DNA from: Nitratireductor indicus C115 | Lineage (GTDB): Bacteria; Pseudomonadota; Alphaproteobacteria; Rhizobiales; Rhizobiaceae | Reading direction: 5' to 3' | Assembly (NCBI RefSeq): GCF_000300515.1 | Contig: NZ_AMSI01000001.1 | Coordinates: 248,001-312,000 of the forward strand | Length of the DNA stretch: 64,000 bases | Part shown: positions 9,716 to 19,248 of the stretch, piece by piece | Layout of the letters: each line of letters opens with the position of its first letter | How positions within the stretch are numbered: the first letter of the stretch is position 1 | The notes under the pieces: generated by a model | Seen by the model: only the letters and a program-made list of their open reading frames with translations | Databases searched by the model: none | What the model was told of the DNA's origin: nothing | Program-made: the position numbers and the translations under genes

Positions 9716-10666
9716 ATGAGCGCAACCGCACGCGGCCGTGTTCTGTTATCCGTTACGGGCTTCAATCCGCACCGCTGGTATGAACTCTTGTCGAAGGAGC
9801 GGGAGGTCGTTCTGGAGCCTGAACCCCTCGACGATCCAAGCATCGAATATGCGGTACTATGGAAGCAGAAGCGCGGAATCCTGTCGAAGCTTCCAAACCT
9901 GAAGGTCATTTTCTCGATCGGCGCCGGAGTGGACCACATTCTGGCCGACGATCTGCTGCCCGATGTCCCCATCGTGCGCGTTGTCGCCGACAATCTCTCC
10001 GAACACATGCGTGAATATATTGCCTGGCGGGTGCTTGATCATCATCGCCAGGGCATGCTCTATCGCAGCCAGCAACGTCAGAAGATCTGGCACGATGCCC
10101 GCCAGGTGCTCGCAAAGGAAGTGGCCGTCGGCATCATGGGCTTCGGCCATCTGGGCCGGCAAGCCGCCGAAATGCTGTTGCCCTTCGGCTTCAGGATCAA
10201 TGGCTGGAGCCGGCGCCCGCAGGAGATGGCCGGCATATCCTGCTATTCGGGTGAGGAGGGGCTGACACCCTTCCTGAACGCTACCGATATTCTGGTCGTG
10301 CTTCTGCCTCTCACGCCGCAGACGGACGGCATCGTGAACCGTTCGCTCCTGTCGAAGCTTCGCAAGGACGGCCCGCTCGGTGGCCCATGCCTGATCAATG
10401 CCGGTCGCGGGCGTCTGCAACGCGATGACGAAATCCTGAAGGCGCTCGACGAGGGCATACTGAAGGAAGCGAGCCTCGATGTTTTCGAACAGGAGCCGCT
10501 GGCGCGCACCAGCCCGCTATGGAACCATCCGCGCGTCTTCATCACGCCCCATGCAGCAGCCACATCCTATGCCGAGCATCTGGCAGGCCCGATGCTGACT
10601 CAGATGGACACCTTCGAGCGGGGCGAACCGCTGAGAAACGTCGTCGACCGCGCGACCGGGTATTGA
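9716..10666 (+). CDS. ghrA: Glyoxylate/hydroxypyruvate reductase A-like dehydrogenase
   Basis: A 316-residue D-isomer-specific 2-hydroxyacid dehydrogenase. The NAD(P)-binding motif is GIMGFGHLGRQAAE, followed by the catalytic Arg/Glu/His set ending in ITPHAAATSYAEH. The family reduces glyoxylate and hydroxypyruvate in the cytoplasm. It starts 20 nt after yejF behind a strong GGGAGGAG ribosome site, so it is probably the last gene of the yej unit. A metabolic link to peptide uptake is not evident. The exact substrate cannot be read from the sequence. Confidence 0.82.
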   Translation: MSATARGRVLLSVTGFNPHRWYELLSKEREVVLEPEPLDDPSIEYAVLWKQKRGILSKLPNLKVIFSIGAGVDHILADDLLPDVPIVRVVADNLSEHMREYIAWRVLDHHRQGMLYRSQQRQKIWHDARQVLAKEVAVGIMGFGHLGRQAAEMLLPFGFRINGWSRRPQEMAGISCYSGEEGLTPFLNATDILVVLLPLTPQTDGIVNRSLLSKLRKDGPLGGPCLINAGRGRLQRDDEILKALDEGILKEASLDVFEQEPLARTSPLWNHPRVFITPHAAATSYAEHLAGPMLTQMDTFERGEPLRNVVDRATGY

Positions 10667-10730
10667 TTTTTATCCTTTGCCAGAAGGAGCGCAGGAACAC
10701 CAACGGAACGGCCCCCTCATCCCCTACCGC

Positions 10731-11585
10731 TCAAGGCCGGCGATAGCCGGTTGGCTGGCCGTAGAGCGGCGCTATCCGGTCGATGGCCTCACGAAGTGGC
10801 TCGCGTGCCACGGTCATGGTGTGGCCATTGGCATGCACCATCTCCAGACTGTCCAGCATGATCGCCACATGTCCGCGCCAGAAGACGAGGTCGCCGCGTC
10901 GCAGCGGCGTTTGCGCGGGGTCGAACGGCGCACCAATGCCCCTTGCCTGCATGTCGGTATCGCGCGGCGCCTGCCGGCCTGCCATATGCATGGAAAGCTG
11001 CACGAGCCCGGAGCAGTCGATACCGAACCCGCTCGCCCCGCCCCAAAGATAAGGTGTGTGAAGAAACCGTTCGGCGACCGTCACATAGTCCGGCTCCAGA
11101 GACGAAATGGGAGACAGGTGCCGGGCGATCATCGCGCTTCCCGAGGCGAGCAGGAAGTAGCGCGTCCCGCGCCTTTCTTCTTCCCCGACAACCCGCAGCG
11201 ACGCGCCCATGCTGTGTGCGCCGATGATCGGAGCTTTCAGCTCGGCCTTCGGGTAGACGAAGCTGCGCTGGGCGATGACATGGTGGGTCGCTTCTTCGTT
11301 GCAGTCGCCCAGCCCCGCCTCGCTGACATAGCCCACATAGCCGTCCCGTTCAGCCTGCACCCATGCCCATCCGGCTTGCCGTTCGAAAACGCGCACAAGC
11401 TGACCGCACAGAAACTGCGTGTCCATACCCGCCCCCCTGTCAGGGGCGCTGTGGACGTCGAGCACCGGTGTCGTGACGCGGGCGCTTTCGCCAGCACTGA
11501 ACCGCGAAGCATCCACCTGGCCTTTCAGGCGCAGGTCGGCGAGGTCGGGCCGGAAGGCATTCAGGCGGCGATCGAGGGATGTCAT
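10731..11585 (-). CDS. NlpC/P60 family cell-wall peptidase with N-terminal SH3 region
   Basis: A 284-residue protein. Residues about 40-150 resemble bacterial SH3 modules (LDVHSAPDRGAG; RVFERQAGWAWVQ), and the C-terminal half is an NlpC/P60 (C40) domain with catalytic Cys in GIDCSGLVQ, His in GHVAIML and the third polar residue in HANG. Family members cleave the D-Glu-mDap bond of peptidoglycan stem peptides. No signal peptide is visible, so it may act on imported muropeptides or leave by another route. Its ATG overlaps the stop of the upstream MarR-type gene by 4 nt. Confidence 0.88.
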   Translation of the reverse strand: MTSLDRRLNAFRPDLADLRLKGQVDASRFSAGESARVTTPVLDVHSAPDRGAGMDTQFLCGQLVRVFERQAGWAWVQAERDGYVGYVSEAGLGDCNEEATHHVIAQRSFVYPKAELKAPIIGAHSMGASLRVVGEEERRGTRYFLLASGSAMIARHLSPISSLEPDYVTVAERFLHTPYLWGGASGFGIDCSGLVQLSMHMAGRQAPRDTDMQARGIGAPFDPAQTPLRRGDLVFWRGHVAIMLDSLEMVHANGHTMTVAREPLREAIDRIAPLYGQPTGYRRP

Positions 11586-11932
11586 GAGGAAAGCTCTCCG
11601 GCTTTTGCAAGCATCACGTCGCCGAAGCGCTCCACGAACAGAGCGCCCTCCAGCGTGCGCTTGATGAGGACGTTGCGGCGGTCGCGCTCGTCGCGGTGGC
11701 GCGAAACCAGTTTGAGCGCGCCCATCGTGTCCAGAGCGCGGGTTATGACGGGCTTGGAGACGCCAAGCTTTTCAGCGAGCCCCCGCACCGTATGCGGGGG
11801 CGGATCCAGATAGATTGTGAGAAGAATGGCGAACTGACGTTCAGTCAGGTCGGGCTGCCCCGCCTGTACCTCGGCAAGGCTTACCTGTTGCCACAGTCTG
11901 AGCGCCTGCAGGGGGCGCAGCTGGATCGACAT
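11582..11932 (-). CDS. MarR-type winged-helix transcriptional regulator
   Basis: A 116-residue protein with a helix-turn-helix region (TERQFAILLTIYL to GLAEKLGVSKPVITRALDTM) and the charged wing SRHRDERDRRN typical of MarR proteins. It is shorter than many MarR proteins (about 140-170) and lacks most of the C-terminal dimerization helices. The gene overlaps the NlpC/P60 gene by 4 nt, suggesting it controls cell-wall turnover genes, perhaps its own operon. The effector is unknown. Confidence 0.8.
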   Translation of the reverse strand: MSIQLRPLQALRLWQQVSLAEVQAGQPDLTERQFAILLTIYLDPPPHTVRGLAEKLGVSKPVITRALDTMGALKLVSRHRDERDRRNVLIKRTLEGALFVERFGDVMLAKAGELSS

Positions 11933-12016
11933 GCTTCCGGCTCGTTCCGATCGAAATCAAAACCATTTCGGTTCCGTTTCGATTATGCGATGTCACCCTG
12001 CAATGCGCAAGCAGCC

Positions 12017-13390
12017 TCAATTGCCATAACGTTTGAGGAGAACGGCTTCGAGCGCGCGGATGCCCTGTGCTTCCCCGCCGACGGGGGCATACGGCTTGTC
12101 GCTCGGGTTCCAGCCATAGACGTCGAAATGGGCCCAGCTTCGCGCCTGCTCGATGAAACGTCCGAGAAAAAGTGCCGCGACGGGCGAACCTGCAAAACCG
12201 TCCAGGGAGACATTGTTCATGTCGGCGATCTTGGAATCGAGCCGCGCGAGATAGGGCTTCCATAGGGGCAGGCGCCAGAGCGGATCGGCCATGGTGTCTG
12301 CTGCAAGCGCCAGTTCATCGGCGAGCTCTTCGTCATCGGTAAAGAAGGGTGGCAGGTCCGGCCCGAGCGCAACGCGGGCAGCCCCCGTCAGCGTCGCCAT
12401 GTCGATCAGCATGTCCGGGGCTTCCTCGTCGGCGAGCGTCAGCGCGTCGGCGAGTACAAGGCGGCCTTCCGCATCCGTATTGCCGATTTCGATGGTCAGC
12501 CCCTTACGACTGGAAAGCACGTCGCCGGGGCGGAATGCATTGCCGGCAACGGAATTCTCGACGGCGGGTATCAGGACGCGCAGGCGGATATTGGCGTTTG
12601 CCGCCATCAGCATGGAGGCGAGCCCCAGCACATTGGCTGCACCACCCATATCCTTCTTCATGAGCAGCATGTTGGAGGCCGACTTGAGATCGAGCCCGCC
12701 CGTGTCGAAACAGACACCCTTGCCGACCAGCGTCACCTTCGGCGCGTTCTGCGGTCCCCACTGGAGGTCGATCAGGCGCGGCGCGGCGCTGGCTGCGCGC
12801 CCCACCGCATGGATCATGGGAAAATTCTTATCGAGTAGGGCTTCGCCTGCGACCGTGGAAACCTCGGCGCCATGCCTGGCGGCGAGCGATCGCACGGCTT
12901 CTTCCAGCGCGTCGGGACCCATGTGCTCGGCCGGGGTGTTGATCAGGTCACGCGCCAATATGGAGCCGTTGGCCCAGCGTTCGATACGGCTGGCGTCGAC
13001 ACTTTCAGGCACCGTGAAGCGCAGCGCCGCGCGGGGCTTCTTGCCATAGCGGGTGAAGATGTAGGAGCCCAGCATTACCCCCAGAAGGGCGAGTTCGGGT
13101 CTGTTCGGTTCCGAGGCAAAATGCCATGCGCCCTCGGGCAGATTGCGCGCCAGGGCTCCCGCTGAAAGCGGCGTGCCTTCCTGCGCCTTGCCGAGCCCGA
13201 GGAAGGCGCCACCCAGCGTCCCGTCGCTGCCCGGAAAGGTCAGCACCTTGCCCGCGGCGGCCGAGAAGCCGTTTGCCTTTGCCCAGGCGAGTGCTGCGAG
13301 GGGAGCGCCACACTGTTCCAGACCGCCGGGCTCGACCGCGAAGACCGGCAGCGAGCTGGGATCTTTTGCGGCTATCAGCGAAACGGGCAT
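12017..13390 (-). CDS. Leucyl aminopeptidase family protein (M17)
   Basis: A 457-residue cytosolic metallo-aminopeptidase. The metal and catalytic motifs are present: LVGKGVCFDTGGLDLK (metal Lys/Asp) and IEIGNTDAEGRLVLADAL (Asp, Glu and Arg). M17 enzymes remove N-terminal residues from peptides using two metal ions. It is somewhat shorter than PepA (about 500), consistent with the divergent second M17 paralog found in many alphaproteobacteria. It lies upstream of the MarR-NlpC/P60 pair on the same strand with an 84-nt gap; the three may form a peptide and muropeptide recycling unit. Confidence 0.9.
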   Translation of the reverse strand: MPVSLIAAKDPSSLPVFAVEPGGLEQCGAPLAALAWAKANGFSAAAGKVLTFPGSDGTLGGAFLGLGKAQEGTPLSAGALARNLPEGAWHFASEPNRPELALLGVMLGSYIFTRYGKKPRAALRFTVPESVDASRIERWANGSILARDLINTPAEHMGPDALEEAVRSLAARHGAEVSTVAGEALLDKNFPMIHAVGRAASAAPRLIDLQWGPQNAPKVTLVGKGVCFDTGGLDLKSASNMLLMKKDMGGAANVLGLASMLMAANANIRLRVLIPAVENSVAGNAFRPGDVLSSRKGLTIEIGNTDAEGRLVLADALTLADEEAPDMLIDMATLTGAARVALGPDLPPFFTDDEELADELALAADTMADPLWRLPLWKPYLARLDSKIADMNNVSLDGFAGSPVAALFLGRFIEQARSWAHFDVYGWNPSDKPYAPVGGEAQGIRALEAVLLKRYGN

Positions 13391-13423
13391 GAGTGGGCTC
13401 CTTGAGGCGGCAACAGGCGGATT

Positions 13424-13444
13424 TTAACCGTCCGTTAGGGTTAA
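13424..13444 (+). promoter_or_regulatory. CtrA-like site upstream of tadD
   Basis: TTAA-N7-TTAG (13424-13438) followed by another TTAA at 13441. The first is a 7-of-8 match to the CtrA consensus TTAA-N7-TTAA, 73 nt before the tadD start. Function inferred only. Confidence 0.4.
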
Positions 13445-13510
13445 CAGAATATTTCTCCTCCTAGAGATTTGGCCGGAGGGCGGCCGAAGCCAATCGGAGG
13501 GCGTGGGCAG

Positions 13511-14323
13511 ATGTTTACCGAACAGCGCACGAATGCAACCACTAACAGACTTGCGGCGACGGCGCTGGCGCTGGTCATGGCTGTATCCCTTGCCGGTTGC
13601 GCGCGAGACCGCATGACCACCGGTTCAATCAGCCGCAGCACGCCCGGCAATGTCGCCAGCATGAGCGCCCCTCAGCTCAACCAGGCCGCCGACAGCCTCG
13701 GCAAGGCCTATGCGCGCAATTCCAAGGATAAGGACACAGCCCTGCGCTATGCCTCCGTTCTGCAGATGAACGGCCGCGTCGACCAGTCGCTTGCCGTTAT
13801 GCGCAAGGCCGCAATCGACCACCCGAAGGACAGGGGCGTACTCGCCGCCTACGGCAAGGCGCTGGCCGCCGCCGGCGAACTCAAGCCCGCGCTTGAAGCC
13901 ATCCGCCGTGCACAGACACCGGAATACCCGGATTGGCGCCTCCTGTCCGCAGAAGGCGCGATCCTCGACCAGCTGGGTGACAAGGATTCCGCGCGTGCGC
14001 TTTATCGCAAGGCGCTTGACCTTCAGCCCAATGAATCCTCGATCCTGTCCAATCTGGGGATGTCCTACCTTCTGGAAGGCGACCTGAAATCCGCAGAGGC
14101 CTATATGCGCCAGGCGGCCCAGGCGCCCGGTGCCGACAGCCGCGTTCGCCAGAATCTGGCGCTCGTCGTCGGCCTTCAGGGGCGCTTCGAAGAGGCCGAG
14201 CGGCTTGCCCGGCAGGAATTGTCGCCGGACAAGGCGGAGGCCAATGTCGCTTATCTGCGCTCGATGCTCGCCCAGCAAAATGCCTGGAGCCAGATTTCCG
14301 AGGACAAGAAGAAGCGCAACTGA
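13511..14323 (+). CDS. tadD: Tad pilus TPR lipoprotein TadD
   Basis: A 270-residue protein with a lipoprotein signal (AVSLAGC, Cys30) followed by about five tetratricopeptide repeats (for example ALYRKALDLQPNESSILSNLG). TadD helps assemble or place the outer-membrane secretin of the Flp/Tad pilus. I chose the ATG at 13511 because it places the lipobox about 28 residues in; an upstream in-frame ATG at 13469 would add 14 charged residues. It is convergent with the tadC-cpaB block and separated from it by a bidirectional terminator. Confidence 0.88.
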   Translation: MFTEQRTNATTNRLAATALALVMAVSLAGCARDRMTTGSISRSTPGNVASMSAPQLNQAADSLGKAYARNSKDKDTALRYASVLQMNGRVDQSLAVMRKAAIDHPKDRGVLAAYGKALAAAGELKPALEAIRRAQTPEYPDWRLLSAEGAILDQLGDKDSARALYRKALDLQPNESSILSNLGMSYLLEGDLKSAEAYMRQAAQAPGADSRVRQNLALVVGLQGRFEEAERLARQELSPDKAEANVAYLRSMLAQQNAWSQISEDKKKRN

Positions 14324-14349
14324 GTTTCTTCAGCCAACCCGCATTTATG

Positions 14350-14382
14350 AAAAAGGCCGCCAAACTGGCGGCCTTTTGTTTT
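14350..14382. terminator. Bidirectional terminator between tadD and tadC
   Basis: AAAAGGCCGCC, a 5-nt loop and GGCGGCCTTTT form an 11-bp stem with T runs on both strands, lying between two convergent genes. Confidence 0.93.
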
Positions 14383-14407
14383 TACCCTCTCGGGAAAACC
14401 GTGACTT

Positions 14408-15397
14408 CTAGAAAAGCCCTTGCTCGTGGATCTGGATGGCGGCAGGCCCCAGGATCACAGCAAACAACACCGGGATGAAGAACACGATCATCGGCACGGT
14501 GAGCTTCGGCGGCAGGGCGGCGGCTTTCTTTTCCGCTTCGTTCAGGCGCATTTCGCGGCTTTCGTCAGCAAGAACCCTGAGCGCGTGACTGACTGGCGTT
14601 CCGTAACGCTCGGCCTGGGTCAGCGCCTGCGAAACGCTTTTCACGGTTTCCAGACCTGTGCGCGAGGCCAGGTTGTCATAGGCTTGTCTGCGCTCTTGCA
14701 GGAAGGAGAGCTCGGCATTCGTCAGAACCAGCTCTTCGGCGAGCGGCACTGACTGGGCGCCAATCTCGTCGGCGACACGGCGGAAGGCCGCTTCGACCGA
14801 CATGCCCGATTCCACGCAGATGAGCATCAGGTCCAGTGCGTCCGGCCAGGCTCTCTGGATCGACTGCTTTCGCTTCGTGGCGAGGTTCGACACATAGAGC
14901 ACCGGTGCGTAGAAGCCTGCATACCCCGCCAGAACGCAGACGAAGGCGCGGATCAGGAAGGGCTGCTCCGGCAGGCCGTTCATCAGGAAGATATAGATGA
15001 TCGCGCCCAAGAGGGTGATGATCGGCAGAAGCAGGCGGAAAAACAGGAACTTGGTAATCGGGTTTTGCCCGCGAAAGCCGGCCATCCGGAGCTTGTTGAT
15101 GGTCGCATCGTCAGCAAGCGCGCGACGCAGGTCCAGCCGTTCTACGATGGCGCGCATTCCGAGTGACTGCTTCTCGCGCAGGCCGCGCCGGCGCTGATCG
15201 GCTTCCGCAGCCAGTCGCGCGCGTTGCTTCGCGCGCAGTTCCTCGCGTTCCAGCGCTACGCTTTTCATGCGCGATTTGAGCGGATCTCCGCCAAGGGCAG
15301 GCAACAGGGTAAACACGGTTGCGAACACGGCAACCGCAACCAGCATGGCGATGAGAAAGCTCGGATTGATGACTGCGCCAATTACGTTGCCTGGCAT
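14408..15397 (-). CDS. tadC: Tad pilus inner-membrane platform protein TadC (T2SS F family)
   Basis: A 329-residue membrane protein with an N-terminal membrane segment, a cytoplasmic T2SSF domain (CVESGMSVEAAFRRVADEIG) and C-terminal hydrophobic segments ending LFAVILGPAAIQIHEQGLF. With TadB it forms the platform in the inner membrane on which the ATPase acts to polymerize Flp pilin. The start is 1 nt from the tadB stop, so the pair is translationally linked. Confidence 0.92.
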   Translation of the reverse strand: MPGNVIGAVINPSFLIAMLVAVAVFATVFTLLPALGGDPLKSRMKSVALEREELRAKQRARLAAEADQRRRGLREKQSLGMRAIVERLDLRRALADDATINKLRMAGFRGQNPITKFLFFRLLLPIITLLGAIIYIFLMNGLPEQPFLIRAFVCVLAGYAGFYAPVLYVSNLATKRKQSIQRAWPDALDLMLICVESGMSVEAAFRRVADEIGAQSVPLAEELVLTNAELSFLQERRQAYDNLASRTGLETVKSVSQALTQAERYGTPVSHALRVLADESREMRLNEAEKKAAALPPKLTVPMIVFFIPVLFAVILGPAAIQIHEQGLF

Positions 15398-15398
15398 G

Positions 15399-16412
15399 TC
15401 ACACCTCGAAATTGATCATCTTGCGCATCATCAGGATACCGGACAGCATCCAGATGCCGGAGGCACCGAGGATCAGATGGCCGATGCTCGTGGTGAAGAG
15501 CGGTATGATGTAGGAAGGGCTCGTCAGATAGACGAGGAAAGCAACAATGAACGGCAGCGCGCCGATGATCACGGCGGAGGCCTTGGCTTCCATGGAAAGC
15601 GCCTGCACCTTCGCCTTCATTTTCTTTCGGTTGCGCAGGACGCGCGAGAGATTGGCGAGCGCTTCCGACAGATTGCCGCCGGCCTGCGACTGAATCTGGA
15701 CGACGATGCCGAAGAATGCGGCTTCAGGACATGGCATGGTTTCGCTCATGCGCATGCAGGCTTCCGGGGTCGAAATGCCGAGCTGCTGCGATTCCACGAT
15801 GCGGCGGAACTCCGTTTTCACGGGCTCCTGCGACTCGCTGGCGATAAGGCGGATGCCGTCATTGATTGGAAGGCCCGACTTGACGGCGCGCACGATGACA
15901 TCGAGCGCATTCGGAAACTCGTTCAGAAAAGCTTTCACGCGCCGTTGACGCTTGAAGATGACGAACCAGCGGGGAAGGCCGAGCCCCCCGACGAGAAGGG
16001 CTGCAGGCAGCACGAGAAGCGGTGCGCCGACGATGAACAGAACCGCAGTCAGCACGAGGCCGCAAATCACCGAGATGATGTGAAACCGCTCGACCGAAAC
16101 AGACATGCCCGCCTGACGAAGCTGCAGCTTCAGTGGCGGCTTGCGCATGCGCGAATCGCGGTCCTTCTGCTTCTGATCGAGATCTTTCAGCGAATCCTGG
16201 ATCGATTTGCGGCGCTTCGTGGCTTCGTTTACCCGGTCGCGTGCGGCTTTGACGGCTGCCCGGTCCGTCTGCGCCTGCTTGACGCTTTCCAGCCGTCGCC
16301 CCGCCTTGCGTTCGTTGCTGATGCTGTTGAACATGAACGCATAGGCCACTGCTCCCGCGCTCATGCCGGCGAGCAGGATGAAAACGAGCAATGTCGTGTC
16401 GAAGCCGAACAT
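15399..16412 (-). CDS. tadB: Tad pilus inner-membrane platform protein TadB (T2SS F family)
   Basis: A 337-residue protein with an N-terminal membrane helix, a charged linker (RRKSIQDSLKDLDQKQKDRD), paired hydrophobic segments (about 125-165), a T2SSF domain (AVKSGLPINDGIRLIASES) and a C-terminal membrane segment. It partners TadC. It lies 4 nt after the cpaF stop in one long minus-strand unit. Confidence 0.92.
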   Translation of the reverse strand: MFGFDTTLLVFILLAGMSAGAVAYAFMFNSISNERKAGRRLESVKQAQTDRAAVKAARDRVNEATKRRKSIQDSLKDLDQKQKDRDSRMRKPPLKLQLRQAGMSVSVERFHIISVICGLVLTAVLFIVGAPLLVLPAALLVGGLGLPRWFVIFKRQRRVKAFLNEFPNALDVIVRAVKSGLPINDGIRLIASESQEPVKTEFRRIVESQQLGISTPEACMRMSETMPCPEAAFFGIVVQIQSQAGGNLSEALANLSRVLRNRKKMKAKVQALSMEAKASAVIIGALPFIVAFLVYLTSPSYIIPLFTTSIGHLILGASGIWMLSGILMMRKMINFEV

Positions 16413-16416
16413 GTCG

Positions 16417-17928
16417 TCAGCCCGCCTGTTTCTCGATTGCCTCTAGAGCGGTTGCAAGCCGGCGCTCTTCTCCGTAGTAGCGCGCGCGATCCCAGAAATG
16501 GGGGCGGCCGATGCCGGTGGAGACATGTTCGCCGATGATCCGCCCGTTCGCGTCCTCGCCCTTCATGTCATAAAGGACGAGGTCCTGCGTGATGATGACA
16601 TCGCCTTCCATGCCGATCACCTCCGTGATGTGGGTGATGCGGCGCGAACCGTCGCGCAGGCGGGTTGCCTGCACGATCACATCGATCGAGCCGACGATGA
16701 TCTCGCGCACGGTGCGCTGTGGCAGGGTGAAGCCGCCCATGGCCACCATCGATTCGATACGGTTGAGGCATTCGCGCGGGCTGTTGGAGTGGATCGTGCC
16801 CATGGAGCCGTCATGGCCCGTGTTCATCGCCTGCAGGAGGTCGAAGACCTCCGGTCCACGCACCTCGCCCACGATGATGCGTTCGGGGCGCATGCGCAGA
16901 CAGTTGCGCACGAGGTCGCGCATGGTGATCTCGCCTTCGCCCTCAAGGTTGGGCGGGCGGGTTTCCAGACGCACCACATGCGGCTGCTGCAGCTGGAGTT
17001 CAGCCGAATCCTCGCACGTGATGATGCGCTCATCCTTGTCGATATAGCTCGTCAGGCAGTTGAGCAGCGTCGTCTTGCCCGAGCCGGTGCCGCCTGAGAT
17101 CAGGACATTGCAGCGCACCCGACCGATGATCTTCAACACCTCAGCGCCTTCCGGCGATATGGCACCGAAACGGACGAGCTGATCGAGCGTCAGCTTGTCC
17201 TTCTTGAACTTACGGATGGTAAGCGAAGCGCCGTCGATGGAGAGCGGCGGAGCAATGACGTTGACGCGCGATCCGTCAGGCAGGCGCGCATCGCAGATCG
17301 GGCTCGATTCATCGACGCGGCGGCCGACCTGGCTCACGATGCGCTGGCAGATGTTGAGGAGCTGCTGGTTGTCGCGGAACCGGATATTGGTCTGCTCGAC
17401 CTTGCCGTTGACTTCGATATAGACCTTCTGCGCTCCGTTCACCATGATATCGGCGATGTCGTCGCGTGCGAGCAGGGGCTCCAGAGGACCGTAGCCGAGA
17501 ACGTCGTTACAGATGTCCTCAAGCAGTTCCTCCTGCTCGGAGATCGACATTGCGAAGTTCTTGATCGCGATAATGTCGTTGACGATGTCGCGGATTTCCT
17601 CGCGCGCACTGTCCTGATCCATGTTGGCGAGCTGCGAGAGATCGATGGTCTCGATCAGCGCCGAAAAGACCTGGCTCTTCGTGTCGTAATAGGAATCGCT
17701 GCGCGTGCGCTGGGGCTGTGCGGGGCGCGCCGCCGCCGGTGGCGGAGGAGGGGGCGGCGCTTCGGCGACGAGAGGTGGCGCGGAAACGCGTTCCACCGGC
17801 TCCCGCGAGATGGGCTTTTCGGCGTCAAGCACGGCTGTGCCGGCGCCCGGAGCCTCATAGGTTCTCGGAGCCTGGTGCGTGTGCGGAGCCGCTGGAGTTC
17901 CGCCGCTATTGCCTCTCTTTCCGAACAT
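16417..17928 (-). CDS. cpaF: Tad/Cpa pilus assembly ATPase CpaF (TadA)
   Basis: A 503-residue secretion ATPase of the VirB11/PulE superfamily. A Pro/Ala-rich N-terminal extension (1-75) precedes the conserved N-domain. Walker A is GGTGSGKT at residues 279-286, with Asp box and Walker B ([16 protein letters not shown]) and His box ([11 protein letters not shown]). It powers extension, and in Caulobacter also retraction, of Flp pili from the cytoplasmic face. It follows cpaE by 20 nt. Confidence 0.95.
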   Translation of the reverse strand: MFGKRGNSGGTPAAPHTHQAPRTYEAPGAGTAVLDAEKPISREPVERVSAPPLVAEAPPPPPPPAAARPAQPQRTRSDSYYDTKSQVFSALIETIDLSQLANMDQDSAREEIRDIVNDIIAIKNFAMSISEQEELLEDICNDVLGYGPLEPLLARDDIADIMVNGAQKVYIEVNGKVEQTNIRFRDNQQLLNICQRIVSQVGRRVDESSPICDARLPDGSRVNVIAPPLSIDGASLTIRKFKKDKLTLDQLVRFGAISPEGAEVLKIIGRVRCNVLISGGTGSGKTTLLNCLTSYIDKDERIITCEDSAELQLQQPHVVRLETRPPNLEGEGEITMRDLVRNCLRMRPERIIVGEVRGPEVFDLLQAMNTGHDGSMGTIHSNSPRECLNRIESMVAMGGFTLPQRTVREIIVGSIDVIVQATRLRDGSRRITHITEVIGMEGDVIITQDLVLYDMKGEDANGRIIGEHVSTGIGRPHFWDRARYYGEERRLATALEAIEKQAG

Positions 17929-17948
17929 GTGCCCGCCTACCCTTCAGT

Positions 17949-19226
17949 TCAGCTCTTGCGCTTCAGCCGCTCCAGGATTCCGGACAGGCCGGCCTTCTGT
18001 TTCGGCTTGGCCTCGCGGCGGCCCGTGAGGACGTGAGCGAGTTCGTTGATCGTTTCCACGACCGGGTTCTTCGCATCCATCTCGGCCAGCATGCGCCCGT
18101 TATTGGCGGCGTTGCCGAAGAAATGAGGGTCGAAGGGAATGCTTGCGATCGGTGTGATGCCGAGCGGTTCGCTGAAATCCGCAAGCGAGATTTCCGGCCG
18201 TTTGGGAACACCCGTCTGGTTCAGGATAAGCTTGGGTGGCCCGTCGTTCGGCCGCAGCTTCTTCAATGTGTCGATCAGGTTCTTGGTGTTGCGCAGATTG
18301 GCGAGATCCGGCGTTGCCGTGATCACGACCTCATCGGCGCGCGCCAGTGTCGTCTTGCTCCAGCCCGACCAGATATGCGGCACGTCGAGCACCATCACGG
18401 GCACGGTACGTTGCGTCGTGTCGATGATCTGGGCAAAGGCTTCCGCGTCGAAGTCGTAAACCCGGTCGAGTGTCGAGGGTGCTGCGAGAAGCGAAAGATG
18501 TTCCGCGCATTGTGCAAGCAGGCGGTCCAGATAGACCTCATCGATGCGTTCCGGCGAGAAAACGGCCTCGGCGATCCCCTGCGGTGGGTCCTGATCGAAG
18601 TCGATATTCGCGGTGCCGAAGGCCAGGTCGAGATCGGCGACAACCACCTCGTTTTCGAAGAGGTTGGAGATGCTCCACGCCAGATTGTGCGCGAGCGTGG
18701 ACGAGCCCACGCCGCCCTTGGCGCCGATAAAGGCGATGGTCTGCCCGATGGGAGCGGAATCGGGATCGACGAAGATATTGGCGATCACGCTCACGATATC
18801 GGCCATTGAGATCGGCGCCACAACATATTCCGAAATGCCGGCGCGCATGAGCTCGCGATAGAGCCAGACATCGTTGTAATGGCCGATGATGATGACCTTC
18901 GTGCCCGGGTCGCATACTTCGGCAAGCCTCTCCAGAGAGGCTAGCATCTCGCGCGGTTCGTGGGCCGATTCGATGATCACCAGATTGGGGGTGGCGGCGG
19001 TCTGGTAGAATTCCACCGCCGTTGTGATGCCGCCCATATTGACCTTGAGATGCGCTTTCGACATGCGCCTGTCGGCGCCCGCCCGCTGGATCGGGTTGGC
19101 GACGGCGTCGGTCTCGCAAAACGCCTGGATCGAGATGCGCGGAACCGGCCGCAAGGTCTGCAGTGTCGGATCCGGTTCGTTCGTTTCCGTCTCGGCCGGA
19201 TCGGTTTCGTAGGCCAGATTGCTCAT
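17949..19226 (-). CDS. cpaE: Pilus assembly/localization ATPase CpaE (TadZ)
   Basis: A 425-residue protein with an N-terminal receiver-like region (about 65-170; ELMRAGISEYVVAPI) and a MinD/ParA-type ATPase with deviant Walker A GAKGGVGSSTLAHN. CpaE/TadZ places the pilus machine at the pole. I chose the ATG at 19226 because GAGGGG lies six bases upstream; an ATG at 19244 would put that ribosome site inside the coding region. Confidence 0.92.
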   Translation of the reverse strand: MSNLAYETDPAETETNEPDPTLQTLRPVPRISIQAFCETDAVANPIQRAGADRRMSKAHLKVNMGGITTAVEFYQTAATPNLVIIESAHEPREMLASLERLAEVCDPGTKVIIIGHYNDVWLYRELMRAGISEYVVAPISMADIVSVIANIFVDPDSAPIGQTIAFIGAKGGVGSSTLAHNLAWSISNLFENEVVVADLDLAFGTANIDFDQDPPQGIAEAVFSPERIDEVYLDRLLAQCAEHLSLLAAPSTLDRVYDFDAEAFAQIIDTTQRTVPVMVLDVPHIWSGWSKTTLARADEVVITATPDLANLRNTKNLIDTLKKLRPNDGPPKLILNQTGVPKRPEISLADFSEPLGITPIASIPFDPHFFGNAANNGRMLAEMDAKNPVVETINELAHVLTGRREAKPKQKAGLSGILERLKRKS

Positions 19227-19248
19227 GGAAAGCCCCTCAATCATGCGG

